DNA of 64,000 bases from Bradyrhizobium sp. MOS002. Its GTDB lineage: Bacteria > Pseudomonadota > Alphaproteobacteria > Rhizobiales > Xanthobacteraceae. The stretch covers positions 62,001-126,000 of the forward strand of contig NZ_PYFX01000007.1 of assembly GCF_003020115.1 (NCBI RefSeq). Direction: 5' to 3'. The notes below the pieces were generated by a model. That model was not told the origin of the DNA. It searched no databases and saw only the letters and a program-made list of their open reading frames with translations. Position numbers and translations under genes: made by a program. Positions within the stretch are counted from its first letter, which is position 1; each line of letters starts with the position of its first letter. This document shows, one piece after another, positions 32,470 through 42,868 of this stretch.

Positions 32470-33237
32470 ATGAGCCGTCGGCGTCGCATTTATGAAGGCA
32501 AGGCAAAGGTTCTTTACGAAGGCCCGGAGCCCGGTACCCTGATCCAGCACTTCAAGGATGACGCCACCGCGTTCAATGCGAAAAAGCATCAGGTGATCGA
32601 GGGCAAGGGTGTCCTCAACAACCGGATCTCGGAGTACCTGTTTCAGCACCTCAACGACATCGGGGTGCCGACCCATTTCATCCGCCGCCTCAACATGCGC
32701 GAGCAGTTGATTCGCGAAGTCGAGATCGTGCCGCTGGAAGTGGTGGTCCGGAACGTTGCCGCCGGCTCGTTGTCGCAGCGCCTCGGCATCGAGGAGGGCA
32801 CGCAGCTGCCCCGCTCGATCATCGAGTTCTACTACAAGAACGACCAGCTCAACGACCCCATGGTGTCGGAAGAGCACATCACCGCTTTCGGCTGGGCGAC
32901 GCCGCAGGAGATCGACGACATCATGGCGCTTGCCATCCGTGTCAACGACTTCCTCACCGGTCTCTTCCTCGGCATCGGCATCCGCCTCGTCGACTTCAAG
33001 ATGGAGTGCGGCCGGCTGTTCGAGAACGACATGATGCGGATCATCGTCGCCGACGAGATCTCGCCGGATAGCTGCCGTCTGTGGGACATCAAGTCGAACG
33101 AGAAGCTCGACAAGGACCGTTTCCGCAGGGATCTCGGTGGGCTGCTCGAGGCCTATACCGAAGTCGCCAAGCGTCTCGGCATCCTCATGGAGAACGAGCG
33201 TCCGGCGGGCTCCGGCCCGGTTCTGGTGAAGAGCTAA
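32470..33237 (+). CDS. purC: SAICAR synthetase
   Basis: Phosphoribosylaminoimidazole-succinocarboxamide synthase, the aspartate-adding step of purine synthesis. The product of 255 residues has RRRRIYEGKAKVLYEG, FNAKKHQVIEGKG, EVVVRNVAAGSLSQR and KMECGR, covering the ATP and substrate sites. The start at 32470 gives the typical MSRRRRIYEGK N-terminus; an in-frame ATG at 32440 would add ten residues and has a poorly spaced GGAG, so the start is uncertain. purS follows after 12 bp. The 308-bp gap upstream (32162-32469) should hold the promoter, but no operator was recognised. Confidence 0.96.
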   Translation: MSRRRRIYEGKAKVLYEGPEPGTLIQHFKDDATAFNAKKHQVIEGKGVLNNRISEYLFQHLNDIGVPTHFIRRLNMREQLIREVEIVPLEVVVRNVAAGSLSQRLGIEEGTQLPRSIIEFYYKNDQLNDPMVSEEHITAFGWATPQEIDDIMALAIRVNDFLTGLFLGIGIRLVDFKMECGRLFENDMMRIIVADEISPDSCRLWDIKSNEKLDKDRFRRDLGGLLEAYTEVAKRLGILMENERPAGSGPVLVKS

Positions 33238-33249
33238 GAGGGATCTGAC

Positions 33250-33492
33250 GTGAAGGCACGTGTCACCGTTACGTTGAAAACGGGCATCCTCGATCCGCAG
33301 GGCAAGGCGATCGAGGGTGCGTTGAAGTCGCTCGGCGTCGACGGCGTCGCCAGCGTCCGCCAGGGCAAGGTGTTCGACATCGAGCTCGCCGGCGCGGACA
33401 AGGCGAAGGCGGAGGCGGCGTTGAAGGACGCCGCCGACAAGCTGCTGGCGAACACCGTGATCGAGAATTATCGGGTGGAGCTGATCGGGTGA
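33250..33492 (+). CDS. purS: FGAM synthetase subunit PurS
   Basis: An 80-residue small subunit (MKARVTVTLKTGILDPQGKAI cut at its conserved motif KTGILDPQGKAI) that forms the FGAM synthetase complex with PurQ and small-type PurL, passing ammonia between them. It starts with GTG 12 bp after purC. Normally purQ follows directly; here an opposite-strand CorA-like gene lies in between, so purQ needs its own promoter. Confidence 0.95.
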   Translation: MKARVTVTLKTGILDPQGKAIEGALKSLGVDGVASVRQGKVFDIELAGADKAKAEAALKDAADKLLANTVIENYRVELIG

Positions 33493-33502
33493 ACGGGGTG
33501 GC

Positions 33503-34519
33503 TCACAGCCATCCGACCCGCCGAAAACGCCAGTACAGCGCGCCGCACGCCGTCAGCATCACGCCGAGCAGCGTGTAATAGCCGTACTCCCAGTCCAGCT
33601 CCGGCATGTGCTTGAAGTTCATGCCGTAGATGCCGGCAAGCGCGGTCGGAATCGCGATGATCGCGAGCCATGAGGCAAGTTTCTTGGAGACTGCCGTCTC
33701 CTGAGCCTGGCCGACCAGCAGACTCGCTTCGAAGGCGAAGGCCAGCACCTCCCGCATCGAATCGATCCGCTCCTGGATGTTGCGGACGTGGTCGGTGACG
33801 TCGCGGAACAGTGGCTGCATCGTCGCGCGCACCATCGCCAGCTCGTCATGCTCGAGCCGGCGGCAGACCTCGACCAGAGGGCCGATCGCGGTCCGGAGCC
33901 GCAAGAGGTCGCGGCGCAGCATGTAGAGCCGCTCGATCTGCGCCTTGCTGATCGCCTTGGAGAGCACGTCATCCTCTATGCTCTCGACCTCTTCGTGAAT
34001 GCTCTCGAGCACGGGCGAGTAGTTGTCGACGATGAAATCGAGAATGGCGTAGAGGATGTAGTCCTCGCCGCGCGCGAGCGCTCGCGGGCAACTCTCGCAG
34101 CGTTCGCGCACCGGCGTGTAGGACGTCGACGCGCCGTGGCGCACCGAGACCAGATAGCCTTCGCCGACGAAGATGTGCGTCTCGCCGAAGGCGATCCGGC
34201 CCTCGATCAGTTGCGCCGTGCGCGCCACGATGAACAGGGCCTCGCCATATTGCTCGATCTTCGGTCGCTGATGGGCGTGGTTGGCGTCCTCGATGGCGAG
34301 TTCGTGCAGGTCGAACTGCTTCTGCACCGCGCTGAGCAGCGCCATGTCGGGCTCGTGCAGCCCGATCCAGACCACGTGGCCGGGTTTCGCCCGCCAGCTC
34401 GAAGCCTCGCTGATGGCGATATTGGCGACGCGCCGGCCGTCGACATAGGCACCGGCGGCGATGACGCCCTCGGCGGACACCGGTTCGGACGGGGATGCGG
34501 GCAGCGACGGGACATTCAT
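33503..34519 (-). CDS. CorA-family Mg2+/Co2+ transporter
   Basis: A 338-residue transporter: a long cytoplasmic N-terminal domain with extended helices (residues 60-270) and two C-terminal transmembrane helices, with the signature YGMNF after the first helix. The loop after it (KHMPELDWEYGY) is acidic, as in Mg2+-selective members. The cytoplasmic part contains ESCPRALARGEDYILY. It is inserted in reverse orientation between purS and purQ and is convergent with purS, with 10 bp between the stops. Confidence 0.92.
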   Translation of the reverse strand: MNVPSLPASPSEPVSAEGVIAAGAYVDGRRVANIAISEASSWRAKPGHVVWIGLHEPDMALLSAVQKQFDLHELAIEDANHAHQRPKIEQYGEALFIVARTAQLIEGRIAFGETHIFVGEGYLVSVRHGASTSYTPVRERCESCPRALARGEDYILYAILDFIVDNYSPVLESIHEEVESIEDDVLSKAISKAQIERLYMLRRDLLRLRTAIGPLVEVCRRLEHDELAMVRATMQPLFRDVTDHVRNIQERIDSMREVLAFAFEASLLVGQAQETAVSKKLASWLAIIAIPTALAGIYGMNFKHMPELDWEYGYYTLLGVMLTACGALYWRFRRVGWL

Positions 34520-34684
34520 GGCTTTAATCCCGGGCGAATCGATCGGCCGAATGGCGGGCTATGGCCTGTGCACAACGCTCGCGGGCAAGGCTAGCACTGG
34601 TAAAATCCCCGTCAAATGGATATGTCTGCTGGCGATTTGGCAGCCGTGCCAGCCCCATTTCAATCCTCGTTCGGAACCTCTGCC

Positions 34685-35386
34685 ATGAAAGCCGCCATCC
34701 TCGTCTTTCCCGGAATCAACCGCGAGCGCGACATGGCGCGTGCCTTGAGGCTGATCTCGGGCAGCGAGCCCGCGATGGTCTGGCATGCCGAGACGTCGCT
34801 GCCTAATGGCACCGACCTCGTGGTGGTGCCCGGCGGGTTCTCCTATGGCGATTATCTGCGCTGCGGCGCGATTGCGGCGCGGGCGCCGGTGATGGACGCG
34901 GTGCGCGACTATGCGGCCAAGGGCGGCCTCGTGCTCGGCGTCTGCAACGGCTTTCAGATTCTCTGCGAATCCGGCCTCTTGCCCGGCGTCCTGATGCGCA
35001 ATGCGCGGCTGAAATTCATCTGCCACGACGTACATCTCCGCGTCGAGCGCTCCGACACGCCGTTCACGCGCGGCTACAATGCAGGGCAGGTGATCCGGGT
35101 GCCCATCGCACATGGCGAGGGCAATTATGCGGCGGACGCGGAGACCATCAAGCGGCTCGAAGGCGATGGGCGCGTGCTTTACCGCTATTGCTCGGCCGAG
35201 GGCGCGATCGACGATATCAGCAACATCAATGGCGCCGCGCAATCCATCGCCGGCATCGTCAACGACAAGGGCAACGTGCTCGGCATGATGCCGCATCCGG
35301 AAAACCACGTCGAAGACATCATGGGCTGCACCGACGGCCGCGGCTTGTTCGCCGGCCTCACCGCGCATCTGGAAAAAGCCGCGTGA
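34685..35386 (+). CDS. purQ: FGAM synthetase glutaminase subunit PurQ
   Basis: A 233-residue class I glutamine amidotransferase that supplies ammonia to PurL. The nucleophile cysteine is in LGVCNGFQIL, and the His/Glu partners are in the MMPHPENHVE motif near residue 200. The ATG at 34685 gives MKAAILVFPGINRERD; an upstream in-frame ATG at 34616 adds 23 unlikely residues. Its stop codon overlaps the GTG start of a binding-protein gene by 4 bp. Confidence 0.96.
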   Translation: MKAAILVFPGINRERDMARALRLISGSEPAMVWHAETSLPNGTDLVVVPGGFSYGDYLRCGAIAARAPVMDAVRDYAAKGGLVLGVCNGFQILCESGLLPGVLMRNARLKFICHDVHLRVERSDTPFTRGYNAGQVIRVPIAHGEGNYAADAETIKRLEGDGRVLYRYCSAEGAIDDISNINGAAQSIAGIVNDKGNVLGMMPHPENHVEDIMGCTDGRGLFAGLTAHLEKAA

Positions 35387-36354
35387 TCGCGTTCGTGCTG
35401 AAGCGGCTGCCGGCCGCTGTCGCCGTCGTTGCGTTCGCGACGGCCTCGTTCGCGCAGGATTTCCCCAAGCGTCCGGTCACCATGATCGTACCGTTCGCGG
35501 CCGGCGGCACGTCCGACGTGATCGCGCGCACGGTTGCCGAGCAGATGGGCATCGCGCTCGGCCAGACCATCGTGATCGAGAACGTCGCCGGCGCCGGCGG
35601 ATCGACCGCACTGGCGCGCGCCTCCCGCGCCGAGCCCGACGGCTACACCATTGCGATCGGCAATGCCGGCACCAACGCCGCGACCTATACGATCTATCCA
35701 AAACTGCCGTTCACGCCGGATTCCTTCGTGCCGATCGCCATGGTGGCGAAAACGTTCGGCATCATCGCCGTGCGCAAGGATTTTCCGGCGAAGGACCTGA
35801 AGGAGTTCATCGCCTACGCCAAGGCCAACCCTGGCAAGATCAATCTCGGCCATGCCGGCGTCGGCTCGTCGAATTACCTGATCTGCAAGAGCTTCGTCAC
35901 CGCCGCCGGCATCGACGCGACGCTGGTCGGCTATCGCGGCGCCGCGCCCGCGCTCACCGATGCGATCGGCGGCCAGATCGACGGCGTCTGCGATGCAGCA
36001 GCCTCCGTCTCGCAGTCGATCAACGAGAAGCTGGCGCGCGGGCTCGTGGTCGGCTCGACCGTGCGGCTCGCGACAGTGCCGGACCTGCCGACGTCGGCCG
36101 AAGCCGGCCTGCCCGAATTCGAAGCGCAGGGCTGGAACGGCCTGTTCGCGCCCAAGGGCACTCCGCCGGCGGTCATCGCCAAGCTGAATGCCGCTGCACG
36201 CACGGCGGTCGAAACCGACGCGGTGAAGAAGCGCTTTGCCGACCTCTCGACCGTGGCACCCGATCCCGACGAGCACACGCCCGAGGTGCTGCAAAAGCTC
36301 GTGACGCGCGACGTCGAGAAGTACCGCAAGATGCTGGCGGACGACGCCAAGTAG
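35383..36354 (+). CDS. Tripartite tricarboxylate transporter binding protein (Bug/TctC family)
   Basis: A 323-residue periplasmic binding protein: signal peptide MIAFVLKRLPAAVAVVAFAT (cleavage near SFA/QDF), then FPKRPVTMIVPFAAGGTSDVIAR, GYTIAIGNAGTNAA and the ligand loop NLGHAGVGSSNYL, all of the Bug/TctC family of carboxylate-binding proteins. It starts with GTG overlapping the purQ stop (GTGA), so it is translationally coupled to purine synthesis. No tctA or tctB membrane genes are nearby, so its transporter partner is elsewhere or it acts as an orphan sensor. Ligand unknown. Confidence 0.88.
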   Translation: MIAFVLKRLPAAVAVVAFATASFAQDFPKRPVTMIVPFAAGGTSDVIARTVAEQMGIALGQTIVIENVAGAGGSTALARASRAEPDGYTIAIGNAGTNAATYTIYPKLPFTPDSFVPIAMVAKTFGIIAVRKDFPAKDLKEFIAYAKANPGKINLGHAGVGSSNYLICKSFVTAAGIDATLVGYRGAAPALTDAIGGQIDGVCDAAASVSQSINEKLARGLVVGSTVRLATVPDLPTSAEAGLPEFEAQGWNGLFAPKGTPPAVIAKLNAAARTAVETDAVKKRFADLSTVAPDPDEHTPEVLQKLVTRDVEKYRKMLADDAK

Positions 36355-36369
36355 TAGCTCAAGCCATAG

Positions 36370-37326
36370 CTAGCGTCGTTTCAACCGTTCCGCCGGCACC
36401 GTCATCGCCGCAACGCCCGCCATGACCAGCACCAGTCCCAGCGCCAGGTTCGACGGCACGCTCTCGCCGAGCAGCAGCACGGAGAGGCCGACGCCGATCG
36501 GGATGCGCAAATAGCCTTGCGCGTTCGTCGTCAGCGTGCCGAGCCGTCCCAGGCACATGTAGAACAGCATCAGCCCCAAGGCGCTCGAGACGATGCCCAT
36601 GACGACGGTGGCTATGATCGCGGTCGGCGTCGGGTGCAGCGTCCAGGGCTGGTCGATGATCAACGAAGGCGGCAGCAGCAACAGGCCGCCGAACAGCAGC
36701 GAGCCGGCCGCCACCACCATCGGATCGTATTCGGACAGACGCAGGCCGAAGATGGTCGCGCAGGCGAACGAGATGGTGGCGAGCAGGATGGCGATCTCCG
36801 CCACGATCTCGCTACCGAAGCCACGCAGCGCGTCGAGTCCGACGATGACGATTGTGCCGCCAAGGCCGAGGATCGCGCCCGCGAGCTTCAGCAGCGTGGC
36901 CGGCTCGTGCCGCGTGATCAGCGAGGTGATCAGGAAGGCGAAGATCGGCGTGGTCGAGGCCAGCACCACCGTGTTCGACGCCGGCACATATTGTTGCGAC
37001 CAGGTGATGATCAGGAACGGGAAGGTCGAGTTGATCAATTGCTGGGTCGCGAACAACTTCCAGGCCTTCGCGTCGGTCGGGATCCTGACGCCGCGCATCC
37101 ACAGAATTGCGAACAGGAAGGCGGCCGCGATCAGCGAGCGTGCTGAGATGAAGGTGATGGGTGGGATCGTATCCAGCGCGAGCTTGGCCAGCGGATAGGT
37201 TGAGCTCCAGCAGCAGGCGAGCGCGACCAGCAGCGCATAGTCGCGCCAGTTGCGCGCGCCTGTGGCGGGCATGGACGGCAATTGAGAGGCCGTGGCGCGA
37301 CCCGTCGGCGATGTGCTCTGCGGCAC
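36370..37326 (-). CDS. EamA/DMT-family transporter
   Basis: A 318-residue inner-membrane protein with ten predicted transmembrane segments in two EamA repeats (first repeat begins LLVALACCWSSTYPLAKLAL, second begins AEIAILLATISFACATIFGL). The family exports metabolites and amino acids, but no substrate can be given. It starts with GTG at 37326 behind a GGGGAG; an internal ATG at 37272 is an alternative. It is convergent with the Bug gene, 15 bp away, and transcribed toward it. Confidence 0.88.
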   Translation of the reverse strand: MPQSTSPTGRATASQLPSMPATGARNWRDYALLVALACCWSSTYPLAKLALDTIPPITFISARSLIAAAFLFAILWMRGVRIPTDAKAWKLFATQQLINSTFPFLIITWSQQYVPASNTVVLASTTPIFAFLITSLITRHEPATLLKLAGAILGLGGTIVIVGLDALRGFGSEIVAEIAILLATISFACATIFGLRLSEYDPMVVAAGSLLFGGLLLLPPSLIIDQPWTLHPTPTAIIATVVMGIVSSALGLMLFYMCLGRLGTLTTNAQGYLRIPIGVGLSVLLLGESVPSNLALGLVLVMAGVAAMTVPAERLKRR

Positions 37327-37401
37327 CTTGATACTGCTCCCCGGCGCGACAGCGCTGAAGACAAGTCTGGGCGAGGGGGCGCCAAAAGGGAAGGCGGCGA
37401 G

Positions 37402-37881
37402 CTATGCGTTTGGCTGCAGTGCCGGCTTCCGCTTCACCCGCTTGATCGTGCCGGAGAAGGTGAACAGGGGCCGCCCGCCTGATGTCAGCTTGCCGCGCAG
37501 GAAGATCAGCGAGCCGCCGGCGCGGGAGACTTCGCCGACGCATTCGATCAGCTCGCCTTCGCGCGCCGCATCGAGGAAGTCGCAGGCAAAATTGGTGGTC
37601 ACGGCCGGCCCATCCAGCTCGTGGGTGGCGATCGCGAACAGGCAATAGTCGGAAAACGCCATGAAGCAGCCGCCATGGACGTTGCCGGAGCCGTTGAGGT
37701 GCTTTTTCTCGACCCGGAACGCCGAGCGGACGCTGCCGTCGTCCTCGATCTTGTGCCAGAACGGGCCGATATGGCTCTCAAAACTGTCGCGAATCCAGGT
37801 TCGCCAGCCCTGGAATTCGCCATCGGTGGCGATGTGGAGGTCGGGGCGGCGAGGCGGGGGCGCTTTGGTCAATTCATGCAA
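37402..37881 (-). CDS. PaaI-family hotdog thioesterase
   Basis: A 159-residue single-hotdog thioesterase. The motif NGSGNVHGGCFMAFSDYC holds the catalytic loop and the Gly-rich turn before the central helix; the acidic catalytic residue is the Asp in AFSD. The C-terminal basic tail (IKRVKRKPAL) is unusual but short. It probably hydrolyses aryl- or acyl-CoA thioesters in the cytosol. It lies between eamA and purL and is divergent from purL. Confidence 0.88.
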   Translation of the reverse strand: MHELTKAPPPRRPDLHIATDGEFQGWRTWIRDSFESHIGPFWHKIEDDGSVRSAFRVEKKHLNGSGNVHGGCFMAFSDYCLFAIATHELDGPAVTTNFACDFLDAAREGELIECVGEVSRAGGSLIFLRGKLTSGGRPLFTFSGTIKRVKRKPALQPNA

Positions 37882-38064
37882 GGAAATGGGCCTTCAATTG
37901 CGGGTCTTTTGCCCTTAAATCCGATCTGTCCGCGCTGTGCAATTCCTGTTCCCGCAGCCCCCGGCCGCAAAACGTGGGACAGCGGGAAAATGCGCCATAA
38001 AGGGCTTTTCCAAGCCGCCCGATGTTCCTAAGAACGGCCAACTGCTGCCGAAAGCCCAAATTCC

Positions 38065-40275
<2,211 letters not shown>

Positions 40276-40287
40276 GGCGCTGAACTT

Positions 40288-40363
40288 GTAGCCCGGATGA
40301 GCGCAGCGACATCCGGGTCTTGTCGAGAGGTTTCCCGGATGTCGCTGCGCTCATCCGGGCTAC
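40288..40363. repeat. Palindromic repeat (GTAGCCCGGATGAGCGCAGC family), copy 2
   Basis: The arms GTAGCCCGGATGAGCGCAGC (40288-40307) and its inverse, ending CTCATCCGGGCTAC at 40363, are nearly perfect over about 30 bp each. It sits between the convergent purL and acyltransferase genes, 12 bp from both stop codons, and could terminate either transcript. Confidence 0.92.
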
Positions 40364-40375
40364 GAGCGTCTTGCC

Positions 40376-41560
40376 TCACAACACGTGCGAGGCCCCCGGA
40401 ATCTTCCGTAAGGCCGCCGTCAGGCCCCAGCTCAGGATCACCGTGAGCACGAAGCCGATCGCGGCCTTCACGATCGCGGGCAGGCTGTAGTCGTACAGCG
40501 CGTACTGGATCCACAACGCGATCGGGTAGTGCACCAGGAAGATGCCGTAGGCATCCGCCTGCATGCGGTCGAGCAGGTTCGGGCCCGGTGACCTCTGGTG
40601 CAGGAAGAAGGCGAGGATCGCGAGCAGGATCGAGCCTGAGAACAGCACGAAGAACGTGCTGTAGATGGCCTGGTACCAGTGCGGCTGTGGGTCGGGATTA
40701 CCGAGGATCTCGCGCTTGATGTAGATCATCACCCACATCAGGCAGTAGGGGATCAGCGTGGCGAGCACCCACAGCCAGCGCTGTTTCGGCAACTGGCCGT
40801 CGGCGCTGAGGATACCGCGACCGAAGTTCGCAGCTCCAACACTGACGCCGATGAAGAAATAGGCAAAGTAGAGCAGGATGCGGCTCGCCTGCACCGAGAA
40901 CGGCCCGAGCTCGAACCATTTGCTGCCGCCGAAATAGAGCAGCGCTGGCACGTAGGCGATTGCCGTAACGACCACGAGCAGCAGCCAGAATACGGCCGGC
41001 TGGTCGAATCCGCGCAGCGACACGCGGTTGCCCGGATCGACCAGATGCGCGGAGACCCGGTAGAGCAGGCTTGCTGTCAGGTCGAATGCCAGTAGCACCC
41101 AGACGAACCAGATCGGGCCGCTCGGCCACGGGCCAACCGTGATCGTCTTCCACCAGAACGACGTAAAGCTCAGCCCGGGATCGTGCCGCAGCGCGATCGC
41201 GTAATAGGCGAGCGGGATGACGGTGAACGCCGCGATCGCGAACGGCAGCCCGAGCCGCAACAGGCGGTCGCGGAGAAAGACTGACGGCGCCTTGCGCGCG
41301 ATGCCAGGCCAGGTGAACAGTCCCGACAGGAAGAAGAACATCGCCATGAAGAAGCTGTCGGTGGCCAGCACGACGATGTCGAAACCGATCCAAGAGGTCG
41401 GATCGGTGTGCCCGAAATAGGTGTAGGGAATGACGGCGTGGTGCAGCAGCACCACCAGCGTCAGAAAGGTGCGGGCGCGATCGAGCGACAGATTGCGCGC
41501 CTTGCTCTTGGACGCGGCATGCGCCTCTACGCCGATCGTCGCTGAATGTGACATCGTCAT
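40376..41560 (-). CDS. Acyltransferase 3 family membrane protein
   Basis: A 394-residue protein with about ten transmembrane segments. The N-terminal SLDRARTFLTLVVLLHHAVI carries the conserved R and HH of acyltransferase family 3, followed by FFFLSGLFTWPGI and FLRDRLLRLGLPF. Such enzymes O-acylate surface sugars, glucans or lipids at the inner membrane. The nearest functional relative cannot be told from sequence alone. A second ATG two codons in (41554) is possible. It converges with purL. Confidence 0.85.
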   Translation of the reverse strand: MTMSHSATIGVEAHAASKSKARNLSLDRARTFLTLVVLLHHAVIPYTYFGHTDPTSWIGFDIVVLATDSFFMAMFFFLSGLFTWPGIARKAPSVFLRDRLLRLGLPFAIAAFTVIPLAYYAIALRHDPGLSFTSFWWKTITVGPWPSGPIWFVWVLLAFDLTASLLYRVSAHLVDPGNRVSLRGFDQPAVFWLLLVVVTAIAYVPALLYFGGSKWFELGPFSVQASRILLYFAYFFIGVSVGAANFGRGILSADGQLPKQRWLWVLATLIPYCLMWVMIYIKREILGNPDPQPHWYQAIYSTFFVLFSGSILLAILAFFLHQRSPGPNLLDRMQADAYGIFLVHYPIALWIQYALYDYSLPAIVKAAIGFVLTVILSWGLTAALRKIPGASHVL

Positions 41561-41662
41561 CGTCGCCGCCCCGGTCGCGCTTCCGTTCCCGGCCAGACTT
41601 TGCCGCCGGGAACCGGATTCAGCAAGGGTCGTTTCAGATGCTCGCAGGTTCCGACACCGCTA

Positions 41663-41687
41663 GGAACCAGTTCCCTGCGACGAAGTT
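41663..41687 (+). promoter_or_regulatory. Candidate EcfG-type promoter of the DUF1328 gene
   Basis: GGAAC at 41663-41667, then 16 bp, then AGTT at 41684-41687, one base off the alphaproteobacterial general-stress consensus GGAAC-N16/17-CGTT. It is 58 bp upstream of the DUF1328 start. Small DUF1328 proteins are often stress-induced, which fits, but the -10 mismatch leaves this tentative. Confidence 0.35.
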
Positions 41688-41744
41688 AGCGTTCGCCAAA
41701 AGGGCTTGAGGGCCGCGGCAGGCGGCACAATTTCGGAGCTGGCG

Positions 41745-41918
41745 ATGACGATCCTGAAATGGGCGCTGATCTTCTTACTTGTCTCGATCGTGGCCGGCGT
41801 GCTCGGCTTCACCGGCATCTCGGCCGCTTCCGCCGACATTGCCCGCTTCCTGTTCTACGTTTTCGTTGTGATCTTCCTGGTGCTGCTGATCCTGGGGCTC
41901 ACGATATTCAGGGCGTAG
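41745..41918 (+). CDS. DUF1328 small membrane protein
   Basis: A 57-residue protein made of two transmembrane helices (MTILKWALIFLLVSIVAGVL and the C-terminal FLFYVFVVIFLVLLILGL), linked by GFTGISAASADIAR, the hallmark of DUF1328. Function unknown. GGAG 7 bp before the ATG at 41745 decides the start; an in-frame ATG at 41706 is rejected. A candidate general-stress promoter is upstream. Confidence 0.92.
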   Translation: MTILKWALIFLLVSIVAGVLGFTGISAASADIARFLFYVFVVIFLVLLILGLTIFRA

Positions 41919-41944
41919 CGGGGCTCGTGGAAGCCATCACTGCG

Positions 41945-42027
41945 GTCATGGCCGGGCGTGTCCCGGGCATCCAGACTCGCCACGCATGACCAAGAACGTG
42001 GATGCCCGGGACAAGCCCGGGCATGAC
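41945..42027. repeat. Palindromic repeat related to the cynD-cynS element
   Basis: The arms GTCATGGCCGGGCGTGTCCC (41945-41964) and its inverse, ending GCCCGGGCATGAC at 42027. Its right half, AAGAACGTGGATGCCCGGGA, is shared with the element at 31135-31220. It fills the convergent gap between the DUF1328 and DUF427 genes. Confidence 0.85.
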
Positions 42028-42040
42028 GAACGCTCAGCAG

Positions 42041-42400
42041 TTACCCCACTTCCTCGATCTTCACCTTGTCCGGATAGAAGGCGAGATGACCGGAAATCTC
42101 GGTCATCGCGGGGAAGGGCGCCTCATAGGTCCAGATCGCGTTGTCCAGCGTCTGGCCGTCGGCCTTGACGCTGTAATAGCTGGCATCGCCCTTGTAGGGG
42201 CAATGGGTGACGCGGTCGGTTCGCTCCAGCAGCGCCATGTTGGCGTCCTGTCGCGGCACATATTGCACCGCCGGATATTTCGCCTCTTTCACCGTCAGCG
42301 CCTTGGTGGTCTCGGCGATCACGATGCCGCCGGCCGTGACGCGGACGCGCCGGGGATTTGGGGTAATGGTGATGGGGTGGTCGGGCCCTGGAAGCTTCAT
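42041..42400 (-). CDS. DUF427 domain protein
   Basis: A 119-residue beta-rich protein. The central motif YVPRQDANMALLERTDRVTH followed by CPYKGDASYYSV is the DUF427 signature (conserved Cys, Lys-Gly and Tyr-Tyr). The fold is a small beta-barrel; function unknown. The start at 42400 gives MKLPGPDHPITI. It is divergent from the BolA gene, with 213 bp between, in which I recognise no operator. Confidence 0.88.
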   Translation of the reverse strand: MKLPGPDHPITITPNPRRVRVTAGGIVIAETTKALTVKEAKYPAVQYVPRQDANMALLERTDRVTHCPYKGDASYYSVKADGQTLDNAIWTYEAPFPAMTEISGHLAFYPDKVKIEEVG

Positions 42401-42613
42401 GATTTCACGCCTTTTCGATCAGTCTGCCGCGCGCGGCACTTTGTCGTGGCTTTATCGCAATGGGATCACGGATATAGTGCCTCAAGGCGTGACGTAGAAG
42501 GCCGTTCACGCTAAGTTTGGCCCCGCAGGCAAGTTTGGCTTTGCAGATCCGGGACCCCCCGGCAGCGATTCGACGATAAGGCCGATTGCGGCCGAGACAG
42601 GAGCACGACCCGA

Positions 42614-42850
42614 ATGCCAATGGACGCCCACGATATCGAGGCGATGATCAAGGCGGCGATTCCCGATGCCGAAGTGACCATCCGTGACCTCGCCGGGGAC
42701 GGCGATCACTATGCCGCGACCGTGATCTCGGAATCCTTCCGCGGCAAGTCCCGCGTCCAGCAGCACCAGATCGTCTATCAGTCCCTGCGCGGCCAGATGG
42801 GCGGCGTGCTGCATGCGCTGGCGCTGCAAACCGGGGTGCCGGGCGCTTGA
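42614..42850 (+). CDS. BolA-family protein
   Basis: A 78-residue BolA/IbaG-like protein (IEAMIKAAIPDAEVTIRDLAG, SFRGKSRVQQHQIVYQSL). The conserved His in QQHQIVY can co-ligate a [2Fe-2S] cluster with a CGFS monothiol glutaredoxin. The partner gene grxD lies 4 kb downstream, separated by ltrA, egtD and egtB. AGGAG precedes the ATG. An ATG two codons in (42620) is possible. ltrA starts 18 bp later. Confidence 0.92.
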   Translation: MPMDAHDIEAMIKAAIPDAEVTIRDLAGDGDHYAATVISESFRGKSRVQQHQIVYQSLRGQMGGVLHALALQTGVPGA

Positions 42851-42868
42851 TCTGATCGTGACGGGGGC

